NCBI GenBank assembly: GCA_022829145.1
Contig: CM040746.1
Span: forward strand, 4,611,499-4,675,498
Direction: 5' to 3'
Origin: Albula goreensis
Lineage: Eukaryota; Chordata; Actinopteri; Albuliformes; Albulidae
DNA length: 64,000 nt
Shown here: one piece after another, positions 12,139 to 22,358 of the stretch
Position numbering within the stretch: position 1 is the stretch's first letter
How the letters are laid out: every line of letters starts with the position of its first letter
The notes under the pieces: generated by a model
The model's input: only the letters and a program-made list of their open reading frames with translations
What the model was told of the DNA's origin: nothing
The model's database searches: none
Program-made: the position numbers and the translations under genes

Positions 12139-13084
12139 ACCTTTTGTAGGGTCCTCTCCCAGTTCTTTTTAAGCAAGGACATAAAAGACCCAGGTCTCCA
12201 GTGGCCAATATGACACAAACCCAGGATAAAAACGAATTTTTAATGCACCGCAATTATTATTCATTTATTGATTATTTGTTTGAAGACTGGTAGAGGGGAG
12301 TTTTATCCAATTCTCTGGGAGTCTGTGATTGTTAAGCAGTATTTTTTTTTTATTCAAGTAACTGTGGGCAAAGTACGAGAGGACAGAAGCCGGCTATCAA
12401 CACTGCTCTTTTCATAGCAGGAACTACACAAAGTCCAAAAACACACAGTGCCCCCACTGATCTAGATCAGATCCAAACTGCACTCTAATTTTTCATTTTC
12501 CCCTTTTTTTCCTGATATTTTTCCCCCAGGAAAGAAAGGGAAGTGAAGGAGGAGACGGAGGGGAAGAGACATTGACATTAGAGCCCCTCGGTCCCCCCCA
12601 CCACCCGCCACCCCACCCGGTCTCGTGCTAGTCGTGCTAGCAAACACAGAGGTGAAGAAGCGATGTCTTTCCAGGCAACCCCCGATGAGGCTACACCAGC
12701 TCCGCTTCACAGATAGGCCTCTGATTTTATGTTTCTGGATTGGGAACGTTTTAGGAGAAGTGCGCATGCTCCAAACATGTCTGTAATTCCATGCGCGTTT
12801 AGCTAAGTGTCATAAAGTCTGGATGGAGAATATTTCTCTGTGAATTGGCGTCTGATCTCTAAACACATTTCTGTGTTGTCAAATAGGGAAGAACTACTCA
12901 TCAAATCCATTGGAAACCAAGGATTACATATATGTGACATTTAAACCTGGATTTAATGTGTCAGGTGATGGCGTGTGTTGACGAAGCTACAGATAAGCTG
13001 CAGTCTCTGTTGCTTTTGGGTATGAAAAAGTCGGGGTGCCCTTGGATACTGGCAGGGTCGCCCGGCAGTGTATAGCAGCAGACT
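12139..13084. other. Unique non-coding DNA
   Basis: A 101-codon minus frame (12462-12767) crosses a C-rich tract at 12590-12615 and shows no domain. Nothing else was recognised. Confidence 0.4.
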
Positions 13085-13165
13085 GAAGCATGTGGCCAGG
13101 TTCCGAACCTGAGTGATTCAGTGCAATGTCCTAAATATATCAGTGCTATCCAACTGAGCGCCTGT
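13085..13165 (-). mobile_element. tRNA-derived retroposon head or tRNA pseudogene
   Basis: On the minus strand the order is tRNA-like: a CTCAGTTGGATAGCAC A-box-like start (about 13143-13158), a decayed middle, and GGTTCGGAACC as B box (13099-13109). The anticodon stem does not fold convincingly, so this is not a working tRNA gene. It may be the head of a SINE whose body continues toward 12960. Family uncertain. Confidence 0.45.
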
Positions 13166-13266
13166 TCACCTGAATGAGTAGGCTGAAGAGGGAGCGAGCA
13201 GGAGAGTTGCCGCTGGTAAACGGGCAGTATAAAGACATCTGCAGGACAAAGGCTCAGTGTACTGTG

Positions 13267-13310
13267 GGTGTGTGTGTGTGTGTGTGCATATGGGTGTGAG
13301 TGTGTGTGGT
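13267..13310. repeat. (GT)n-rich microsatellite
   Basis: GT units at 13267-13286 and again, interrupted, to about 13310. Confidence 0.8.
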
Positions 13311-13812
13311 GAACTCAAAATGCATTGCCCTTTAATATTGCAGTATTTGTATTTGGGAGGTGAAGCACGGCTTAGTTCTGTGTTGGTTTGGATTAACACA
13401 GCAAACTGGAACTGGGTCCAGTTACTCTATGACAAAGTCAGAGTCACACACGTATATTTAAATTTGACTCCAATTGGCCTTGACCTCTCACCTGCCCTAG
13501 AACCCCAAGAAAGTCTACCCCTGTTACATACTATAGGGGAAAAACTAATGCTGCTGATTCTTCATCTTAATACCCCAGAACACACAATACCCTGTGTTAG
13601 TTTTTAATGGGGATTTGAAATGCAGAGAATACTGTTTAAGTGGCTGGGAGATGGTAAACATTGGACTTTGGCAAAGGAAGCAGAGTGGTCTATTTTTACC
13701 AATACAAAGGACAATATTCCAGTCATTCATTTAAACTGAATAATTTTTTTCCAAATCCTCACATGCAAGTCAATGGCAGCTATTGTTTTGATAGGGGCAA
13801 CTTTACATTACA

Positions 13813-14012
13813 TGTTAGGCATTGGGCGGATACCTATATCCAGTACTACTTATGCAGTTTATATACAACCCATTTATACAGTTGTACAACTGCTGAGACT
13901 ATTCAAGTGAAGAGCCTTTGCTTAAGGGTACAGCAGCAGACAATGGCAGGGCTCTTCCTGGGAATTGAACCTGCAACCTCTGAGTTACAGTCCCAGCTCC
14001 CTAACATTATAG
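13813..14012 (-). mobile_element. V-SINE-like tRNA-derived SINE, minus strand, nearly full length
   Basis: Read on the minus strand, it has a head with a GGTTCAATTCC B box (13961-13971) preceded by CTCAGAGGTTGCA, a middle with a CTGTATAAATGG segment, and a tail (TACTGGATATAGG then CGCCCAATGCC, about 13817-13846) related to the fish tail CTCTGGATAAG-GCTAAATGCC. The same order is seen in the two forward copies at 19.8 and 20.8 kb. SINEs of this kind carry an internal RNA polymerase III promoter and use LINE proteins. This copy is diverged. Confidence 0.75.
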
Positions 14013-14524
14013 AACACTGAGAGTTTTCCCCACATCTGTACGCACAGTGTTAAGGGACAGCGATAGCTTCTCATGTGATGGTTTTATAGCCGCACAGATT
14101 AGTCAGGGAACACCACAGTCATGTGACCACAGCAGGCCTGTTGGGCTGCATGCCGGTGGCTTTTTACTGTATGTAAAAATTACTGAAGGATCATGGGTAA
14201 TAATGTCTTTTTTTTAACTGGCTAACAGCTAGTAAATCTTCCAGTTAACAGCTTCTCCACATAATTTGCACAGCTTTAGTGTGGCGGTGTGGCTATTTTC
14301 ACTAGTTGAATATTGTTCCAAGTCCCACAATATCACATGCATTCAGCTAACTCACATCTCTTACATTCTTATAAAGACAGAATGCATGGTATGCGACTTT
14401 TCTTTCTACTTTTTTGTAACCAAAAATGTCTCAGAGATCCACTCAACAAGTTTTCTTTCTGTGTTAAATTAAATGTTTTTGTCACAACCCCCTTCGCCAG
14501 TGAAGTACCACTGATGCAAATGCA

Positions 14525-14594
14525 GGCCATGAATGATTGGCATTCCCTGGTTGTGGGAGGGCCATGAATGATTGACATTCCCTGGTTATGGGAG
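14525..14594. repeat. 35-bp tandem duplication
   Basis: Two adjacent 35-bp copies that start GGCCATGAATGATTG and differ at only two or three positions. Confidence 0.9.
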
Positions 14595-15736
14595 GAGCTG
14601 AACTGAACTGACTGGAAGCTCAAACCGACATGATTGACTGACCTCCAGGGTGCCGTCCTTTTGTAGCTTGCAGGTTTTTACTGTCTTTACTCTCACATCT
14701 AAAAGCACCTTTTGGCCCCCTTCCCCCCAAACGCCCCCAGAAGCCTTTGTTCAGATAGCCTGAAGCAAGGAATAGGCCTTCTCTGGTATGTACTTACTTT
14801 CTCATGAGCCAATGAAGTTAAAGGAAGGTAGTCAGCGTTAAATGTGGCCCCACAGGGTCCGAATGACGGGAAGTAGGCCCTGAGGCCGAGAGGAGGGCAA
14901 GGAGGAGGTGCACGGTGACATGCCAGACGCCCCAATCTCAGGCCAGGTCACACACAATCTGGACCAGAATTACTGTGAAATGAAAGTTTTGTGCCCCTAC
15001 ATTTATTTTATAATGGTTATACTTTTTCATTCTCCTAGGTTTTATTCTCAATTTTATTTGAGCTTGAACGCATAAAAAGTTATAAATAAATGAATAAGCA
15101 GTCAAGTGATCAGGGAGGCAAGCACGCAAACATCTGGGTTTCATCTTGAACTAACTTTGGTCCAAAAACTTCTGTTTCAAACCAACATCACAAAACCAAA
15201 GCAGAACAATTTTGAAAACTAAACTGATAGACTAAACAAGCTCATGGTAGCACTCTTCATGAGATTAATCACAAAGTTCTTTACAAGAAGATTAAAAATA
15301 TAGTTAAGAAACAGTACCAGCTAAGTCCAAACATTTAGTCAAAAGTGGGACTGGAACATTATAAGAATGGCATACACTAGGTCTCTAAGGACTGTATGGC
15401 TCATTGTGTCAGATTTTTCCAAAATGTTTCATAACGTTCAGCTTGGGAACCATTCAGTCTGTGAACAAAAAAATAAAGGAAACGGGAAGATGTTTTAAAT
15501 TTGGAACCTTCGAGATCAAATAAACACCATCTTGTGCAGAGTAGCTGTACTTTCACTTTTTGTCCCCTCTTGGGTGTAGTTCTCTGCCTGAGAGTGTGTG
15601 TGTGAAAGGCCCCTGTGCCTCACACACTCTGGCATGGGGTCCATGGGTCTGCTGCTGCCTTTCGGTTTAGGAAATATTTCAGACAGGCAGAGATCGCGGT
15701 TCAATCGCTGCTTTTCTCCTATTAAGTTTGCGGCTT
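14595..15736. other. Unique non-coding DNA
   Basis: Nothing recognised; open frames are short and without domains. Confidence 0.45.
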
Positions 15737-15744
15737 CTTAAACA

Positions 15745-15816
15745 CATAGGTGTCATTTACGCTGGGGACACTGGGGACATGTCCCCAGCGCTTTGCAAAG
15801 CAAACTGACACCCATT
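15745..15816 (-). mobile_element. 72-bp hAT-type MITE with exact 8-bp target duplication
   Basis: The element begins CATAGGTGTC and ends GACACCCATT (inverted ends) and is bordered on both sides by the identical octamer CTTAAACA (15737-15744 and 15817-15824). Eight-bp duplications and GGTGTC-type ends fit hAT transposons. The interior carries the palindrome GGGGACATGTCCCC (15773-15786). Its two halves match, in reverse orientation, the two ends of the larger element at 49369-49514, so this is an internally deleted member of the same family. It has no coding capacity and would depend on a transposase elsewhere. Confidence 0.85.
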
Positions 15817-15824
15817 CTTAAACA

Positions 15825-16352
15825 TTTCTGGGAAGTTATGAGAAACTTGGTCCTGTCGTGGAAATTCGTCTTGGATGTTTTTTGATTGTTATCTTCCTGC
15901 ATTATTTTTTATATTCCTTGGACAAACCTATTTGGAACAATACAATGTTTCTAAAATTGCATGGGGAAAGTTGTTGTCATAAAGTCACCTCACAACTAAG
16001 TGGTAATGTAACCAGAAACTTCCTCATTGTTGAGGATTTTTTAATGTCAGTCGGAACTAGTGAACAGTGTGTGCGTTATGACAGTTGGCACTAGTGATTG
16101 TATTGCGGGGGAGGGGACCTGAAGATGGCAAGCAGATGGAAAGTCCTGTAATCATAATTAATTTCCAGCTTCACCAAAGCTCCACCAAAGCCATCATCCT
16201 CACTGCGAACAGAAGACTGGAGCTGGAACCACCTCCATCTTAGTTCAGTCAAGTGAGCAAGTGAAAGATGAATCTATTCATTGAAAAATGTTGATAAGGA
16301 CGTGTTGATAACGATAACTCATTCAGCTCAACAGGTTGTTGAGAAAGTGGCT
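15825..16352. other. Unique non-coding DNA
   Basis: A 78-codon plus frame at 15858-16094 shows hydrophobic residues but no recognisable family. Nothing else seen. Confidence 0.4.
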
Positions 16353-16728
16353 GGTTTAATGTTGTTCCTGGTGAAAAGGACAGGGTTAGTGGCGCTCTTG
16401 GTTAAAGTGGCTAGGTTAGTGATGTTATGGGAGATAAGGGCAGGGTTACCGACTCTCCTGGTAGAAAGGGCAGGGTTAGCGGCACTCTTGGTTAAAGTGG
16501 CTAGGTTAGTGACGTTACTGGAGATAAGGGCTGGGTTAGCGGCTCTCCCGGTGACAAGGGCAGGGTTAGCGGCGCTCTTGGTTAAAGTGGCTTGGTTAGT
16601 GACGTTACTGGAGATAAGGGCAGGGTTAGCAGCTCTCTTGGTTAAAGTGACTAGGTTAGTGACGTTACTGGAGATAAGGGCTGGGTTAGCGGCTCTCCCG
16701 GTGAAAAGGGCAGGGTTAGCGGCTCTCC
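16353..16728. repeat. 30-bp minisatellite organised as 90-bp higher-order repeat
   Basis: Units step by exactly 30 bp from 16384 (16384, 16414, 16444 and so on to 16714), each beginning GGTTAG or a close variant. Three unit types follow each other: one with GCTCTTGGTTAAAGTGGC, one with GACGTTACTGGAGATAAG, one with GCTCTCCCGGTGAAAAGG. The order is roughly ABC repeated, with C lost in the middle and doubled near the end. All lengths are multiples of three, so a frame stays open on both strands: plus 16281-16847 (Leu/Ala/Val-rich) and minus 16328-16813 (10-residue units such as RAANPALISS and NVTNLATLTK). Neither has an ATG at a convincing start and no family is recognised. Confidence 0.9.
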
Positions 16729-19700
16729 TGTGTTGTCGTGGGCCTTCATGCAGCATCTGGCTGTGTCCCAGCACTGCGTTCTTTACAGTGCTTTCACACA
16801 CAAACAAAAACAAACAAACACAAAGGCAGAAAAAGGGGACTCCATAAAGCGGTGTGAGGCAGATGGGTCACATGCTGTCCATTGAGAGTCCCCCCCCTCA
16901 CCCTCCCACCCCCTTCACTCCCACTCAATAAAACTGACAGCCTGCTCAAATAGCCCAGCATAAGAAAGGCAGTGGAAAAAACAAAAGGAACGATGGGACG
17001 AGGGGGGAGAATGACAGAGACAAAATAAATAAGATAAATAGACTGTGTGACTGATGAGTGCGGATGATGCCAGAAGAAATCCCGCCACAAAAGGAGGCCT
17101 TGCTGGAGCCGCGGCCGTCGGCCCCTGCCTTCAGCTTACCCGGCACATTTTTATGCGGCTCCCCACTTGTGTTGGCGGACTCCCCGTTGTCTCTTTGTCC
17201 TTGTGGCCTGATCTATGGGAAAAGTCAGTCCAGGGTGCAGGGGAGATACGCTGCGTTCCCAAAACAGTGGCGGAATCCGCTGCACTGTGTTCCCAAAAAG
17301 GCACCAAGATGTGACAGAGGTGTTTTTTTTTCTTTCTTTTTTCAAAATGTTTACCAAACATAATTTTTTTCTGAAGGGGTAATGAAGCATAATGTGGACA
17401 CAAAGGGAGAGAAGGAAACATCATACTGTAATCCTACAGTACTGCAGTTGAAAGTGGGATAAAAACATAAGCTGGACGAGTCTTTCCTGTCAAACAGTGG
17501 AGACAGTAGATACCCAGGATGCATTGTGGGAAGGCATCGCACAAGGGGTGGGGCAGCAGGACCACAGAAATGATAAGCATGTGTGTTAATCAGAAATCCA
17601 TATTTAATGCTCCATATCCCCCCCACTGCTGCGAAAATACTGTGCACTGGGTAGCTACTTTCATTTGATCTGCGCTGGAGAAAAAAAAGACATAACGTAC
17701 GAACCTCCAGGCCTGTGATCCCAGCTCAATGCACTGGCAAAAACACTCAATTATATTGTAAATTATGGGTAGAGGATCAGGGAAATGTGCGAAGAGCCAA
17801 AGCATTTCATGGATTTTTTTTTCCTCATTGAGAAAAAAGGATCTGAAACACAACAATGTGCAAATAAACTAGTCTGAGCGACAGATAATCCCTGTCATTA
17901 TATTCCAATGCCCCAATTACGCTGCATAAGTGATGCACCCAGCCTGACACCACGAATGGGCCAAAGGGAGTAGAATTGACAAAATCCTCCTTATTGTATC
18001 AGCTACATTTGCTGGATGGCTGTTACAAGTCACCAAGCTGTTGTGAACAAATACCTAGCTTGTCATCAGTCCTTTGACCAATTAAACCCCTCTCCCAGGT
18101 CTTGGCCACGCCCCCTCATAACATGTAGTGGATTTACATTTTGGATTATATTGTATGGATTTTGTCCACGGGTACAAAAATCAACTTGTGAATTGATGAA
18201 AAGGTCCGGTCATGCACACCCTGCTACTCTCACGTTCCCTATTGAGCAGCTCAAAGCAGATCGTTGACTCACACTACAGATGTAGCATTGCCATTGATCT
18301 CTGTCACGTCCTCAAAGCATTCGAGCAAGCAGAGACTTGTACATGTTGAATATGGTTTGGCCATATTTAAGACGATAAGAATGATTGGCCTCCGTCCATA
18401 CAGAGAGAGTTTATGATCCACCTGCCAGAGCTGAAGTGCTATCATTAGCATGTTTCATAGGTTCATTGTGGTCCTTCAAGTAATGCATTGGATTGGATCA
18501 GTGACACTGCTGTACAGAACTAAACCTTCATCAGAAGCAGGTTCTCCTCCTCACATACTCAGGTGAGAATTTTTAGCTGTAGCGTCAGCAGGGTTTGCAC
18601 ACATCCTGGATTTCCAGGGTCCCAGAATCACATCCTCTGCCCAGCAGATAGATAATTTCTTCCTAATATATGACAAAATGTCCTGGATTTTTGACACGTT
18701 CTAATCCAACAGCAGAGCAGTCCCCCGCCGCCACCACCTGCACTTAAACCTGGGTATCCTGCATTGCCAAAATGGAGATGGCAACCCCCAGTCTCAGAAT
18801 GAAACAGGTGGGCCTCTGAGAGACAGGTGAATCGTGGGTAATCTGTGGCGCTGTGTGTGAGCTGTGAACAGCCACGGTCACGTTTACGGAGCCACAAAGC
18901 TGGATTTTCCCATGTCCTGATACCACCTCAAACTGCACTGTGTGATTGTATTGAATGGCTGCTGCTGCATTGAACAGGAAGGAACAAAATTTCTGAATGT
19001 CAACAAGAGACAGGTCCAAACTTCTTAATGTGTTGATAAAAGTTTAATAGTTATAAAATGATATTTGCAGCAAAGCATTCACCACGCATGAACTTAAATA
19101 GGCTTTATTGTCGTATGGTGTTCATTGATATTGATATTTTGGCATAAAAATATCAATATTTTTACTGATAAAAAAGACCTCTCCAACATAAAATGCATCT
19201 CAGTTGTATTTGAGTATTTAGTTTAGCTTTCATACCTTGCGCCTGCAAACCAGCATAGAATTTAGACAAATATACATGGTATATGAGTGTTATACCATGA
19301 GGGTATAACTTACTGTATAGTTTTGGTTATGGTGCATTCATTGTTTTATGTTTTTAGTATTAGCACCTACTATGCATGTTTTGTACTCAGGAATTACATG
19401 TAGTTGACATTAGCATAGATCAGGTGCATTAGTGATTTATTTATGTGGTGAGCCAGGTCTGGCACAATTGCTTGTGCTAATCAGGTGAGTGCAGTCAGGT
19501 AGGTAACCCTGGGTAAGAGTGCTGGCTAAATTGCTGTGATGTTTGGTAATGCAATATGGCCCTTTAAAAAAGCAGAATGTTGTATTTCTTTTCAAAAATT
19601 GTGTGTGTGTGGAACTGGAAGTTCACTCAGAAAGACTGGATATATTCTGCAGGGCTCTTGTGGAGTTTCCGTGAGGGTGGTAGCACTGGCTCAGCTAGCA

Positions 19701-19769
19701 TGCTCATGGTGCAACAAGGCAAAGTATGTCATCAGCCGCAGTTTAAAAGCGGACTGTCACACCGAACAC
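16729..19769. other. Unique non-coding DNA
   Basis: Contains a CAAA-rich patch (16798-16822), C-tracts at 16888-16912 and a T-rich patch (17322-17342). The part 17050-17300 is GC-balanced and could be a conserved block, but no exon or family was recognised. Several short frames on both strands overlap one another without coding character. Confidence 0.4.
19128..19159. repeat. Perfect 13-bp inverted repeat, 6-nt loop
   Basis: ATATTGATATTTT (19128-19140) faces AAAATATCAATAT (19147-19159) across GGCATA. AT-rich cruciform-type hairpin. Confidence 0.85.
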
Positions 19770-19945
19770 GGTCTCCCAATCAGCCTGTCTGGGGGTGGAC
19801 GTCTTTGGTGATGTCTGGGGTTCAAACCCCAGGCAGGGGAACGCAGCTGTACTCTTGCTCACCTGAATTGCCTCAATAAATATCATCTTTAAATAGTGTA
19901 AGCTGTTGTAAATCGCTCTGGATAAGGGTATCTTGTAAACACTAC
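19770..19945 (+). mobile_element. V-SINE-like tRNA-derived SINE, plus strand
   Basis: A GGTTCAAACCC B box (19819-19829) is followed by the CACCTGAATTGCCTCAATAA segment and then by the tail TGTAAATCGCTCTGGATAAG (19907-19926). This tail is shared by many fish SINEs. The 5' start and A box are diverged. It lies about 1 kb from a second copy in the same orientation. Confidence 0.8.
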
Positions 19946-20774
19946 CATATTTACAACTATCTGCATCCAGACATACATCAAGTACTGTTTCAGTTTATAA
20001 AAATTTGCAGGATTTTCTCATCTTCCCTGCGCCTATGCCTTGCTCTAAACATGACATCACTTCCTGAACTCTAGAGAAACCTCCTGCTTTGTATCACATG
20101 ATCAATCTGTAAAATGCTTTTCCAAATTCCCTTCACTCGCTTAGAGTCCCTTCACTCAGTCCTGCTGTAATCTGCTTTGTCGTTCACTTGAGTTAATGAG
20201 CTTTAATTCCTTACTTAGCGCTGACGTGCTTCAGCACAGAGTAGTTCGCTTGAGTCGAGACCTTCCTTGGACAGAGTCCACGGTTTACAGCTGCCACACA
20301 ACTGAAACACCTGGTCTGACTAGGCAAGCTCTTGACGGAAGGGTAACCGTGCTGAGGTGTTTGAGCGCAGGGCTAAAACACAAGCCTGCACCCACAGCGG
20401 CCATCTTGGATAGGCTTGCGCACCCCTGGCATACAGTTTCAAAACCTTCACAATTCAAAAGCAGTTTATTGGCAATCAAACCTCAACCACCTTCAAGTCC
20501 TTGTGTAATAAGTGTAATTAGCATTGGTCCCAATTATTATGTTTACAGTCTGAGCCATAGCAATGGAATATCAGGGGTCTGGAAGAAAAGAGTAAGGCCT
20601 AAATGAGAAAAAGTGCAAATGGAGAATAACGGAAACGGTCATTTGGTTTAGCGCAGTTTTGCTGCCTGTCAGAGAACCCCATCGCTGTGTGTGTTTCTGT
20701 GTGGAAGCCATCATTGTAAGCTCATCCTCGATCTCCGCCTGCCCCTCACTCGTCTGCTACATCCTGAGTGCATT
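19946..20774. other. Unique non-coding DNA
   Basis: A 136-codon plus frame at 20196-20606 lacks recognisable domains and is not supported as a gene. Confidence 0.4.
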
Positions 20775-20962
20775 ACACAAAGCTTATGACTCCGAGATTG
20801 CAGGTTCAATTCCAAACTAGGGCACAGCTGTTGCACCCTAGCAACAGCAAGCGAGGGACTATATCTGAATTTATTCAGTGAATACCCAGCTGTATAAATG
20901 GATAGTGTGTAAAAATGTAAGTTGATGCAGAAAGGAACAGCCGCTAAATGCCTATACTTTAA
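20775..20962 (+). mobile_element. V-SINE-like tRNA-derived SINE, plus strand
   Basis: Contains GATTGCAGGTTCAATTCC with an exact B box (20803-20813), then GCACCCTAGCAACAG, TTCAGTGAATACCCAGCTGT and ATAAATGGATA segments, and ends at CCGCTAAATGCC (about 20941-20952). The order is that of the fish V-SINE-like family. The GCTCTGGATAAG part is degraded to GATGCAGAAAGGAAC. Confidence 0.8.
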
Positions 20963-22140
20963 GGAAGAGTTTTATTTTTTTCTTTCTTCATGAGCTTTGT
21001 TCGGACAAGTTGTTATCATAACTCATTATTGGGCTAATGTCAACCAATAATACTTGCGATGTGTTCCAAATTTTCTGTTGGAACATGAAAATGAAACGTT
21101 TTGTTTATTTTTTATATGCATAATGTGCTTATGCATAATATGTTTTATGATTCCCAACTTTGAGAACGTAAAATAAAATCATCATGTCCTAGCTTCAATT
21201 TGCTTTTAGAATTATGGTATTTCATTCACTGGCAGCAATTGATTCATCAGCTTTTGTTTTTCGGACTGCTGTTCCTCTATTCATATACTGAGTATTTGAG
21301 TTTCTAGTTTAAAAGAAATAATAATTAATTTGAATGAGCAAATGGGTATGCAGCTGCATGAGTACACTATGCTAAGACTTAAGTCAAGATTTTACTGAAC
21401 AAGCGCGTACATTTGATTTTAGGGTGGAAATATTACTTACAGCTGAGGTTATTAAACATTACTAAATGCATAGGTTTCCTTCAGTTGCAATTTTCCCACA
21501 AGATTGAAGTTTAAAAAATGACATGATGACGGCTTCATCGGGGAAGAAAGTATTGCTCGAACTGTGTGAGGGCTGTGACGCATTGTCATTAGTCTCACCT
21601 TAGAATATAATTCGCTTAGTTAATTGTCTGTTCTAATCAAGACGTGAAGGTTTTGGTAATGGAGAACATTCCATGGTGCGCGCTGGTGGAGACCGTCGGC
21701 ACAGCCTTTGATCTCGTGCACTCGCCAGGAAGAGGAAGATTAAAAGGTTTGTGAAATCAAAAATAAATCTCAAATTGGTTTTTAGCAGAAACCCTTAAGT
21801 GGAAAATTAACTTTATGGAAAACATCAAAATGTACTTGCATATCTGCCCATTACTTTTGCTGTGGTCTCGCTCACGTTACCGCCAATGCCAAAATATGCT
21901 CACTGTTCCCAATTTCAGATGCTGCACGACACTCAGGAGATGATTCAAAACTGCTCGTTAGATTTTCTTTTTTCTACCAATAAAAATAAATACAAAAGGG
22001 CCTTCACTCATACGTGCGTTTCACTAAAAATTATTACGCTTTCTCTTATGGCGACACCGTGTGGGCACAATATGTCATTGCGCATGTCCTCCCAGAGGAT
22101 GAAATTCTGTGCGCCGGGTCTGAATTCACTCCCGCGGGTG
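20963..22140. other. Unique non-coding DNA with a possible regulatory cluster
   Basis: Contains a tandem pair of ATGCATAAT at 21116-21124 and 21131-21139. 21530-21740 is repeat-free, moderately GC and might be conserved. No exon recognised. Confidence 0.35.
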
Positions 22141-22146
22141 AGCACT

Positions 22147-22255
22147 GATTGGCCAATCTGAGCGCTTCAGAGGGAACCGGTGATTTTAAAGAACATTTCG
22201 AGCCTGTGGTGTTTTATCTGCCGAACAGAGTCGGAAGGGAGGAAACTATAAAAAG
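22147..22255 (+). promoter_or_regulatory. Possible promoter: CCAAT palindrome plus TATA box
   Basis: GATTGGCCAATC (22147-22158) is a perfect palindrome holding a CCAAT box on both strands. TATAAAAAG follows at 22247-22255, about 90 bp downstream. The surrounding 22000-22300 is richer in CpG than most of the window. The spacing is plausible for an RNA polymerase II core promoter reading to the plus strand, and any transcript would start near 22280. No downstream exon is recognisable, so a non-coding transcript or chance are both possible. Confidence 0.3.
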
Positions 22256-22333
22256 AGAAAAGGTCGACATTGAGGATGATGGACTGGCATTTGATCATAG
22301 CCTTTGCTCCAGTTACGTCCTGATCAGAGGCCC

Positions 22334-22358
22334 AAAAAAAAAAAAAAAAAAAAAAAAA
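22334..22358. repeat. Poly(A) tract
   Basis: About 25 A, directly after CAGAGGCCC. No retroposon body recognised upstream. Confidence 0.85.

Noticed and set aside
13085..13165. Functional tRNA gene
   Set aside because: A and B boxes are recognisable but the anticodon arm and acceptor stem do not pair; more likely a SINE head or pseudogene.
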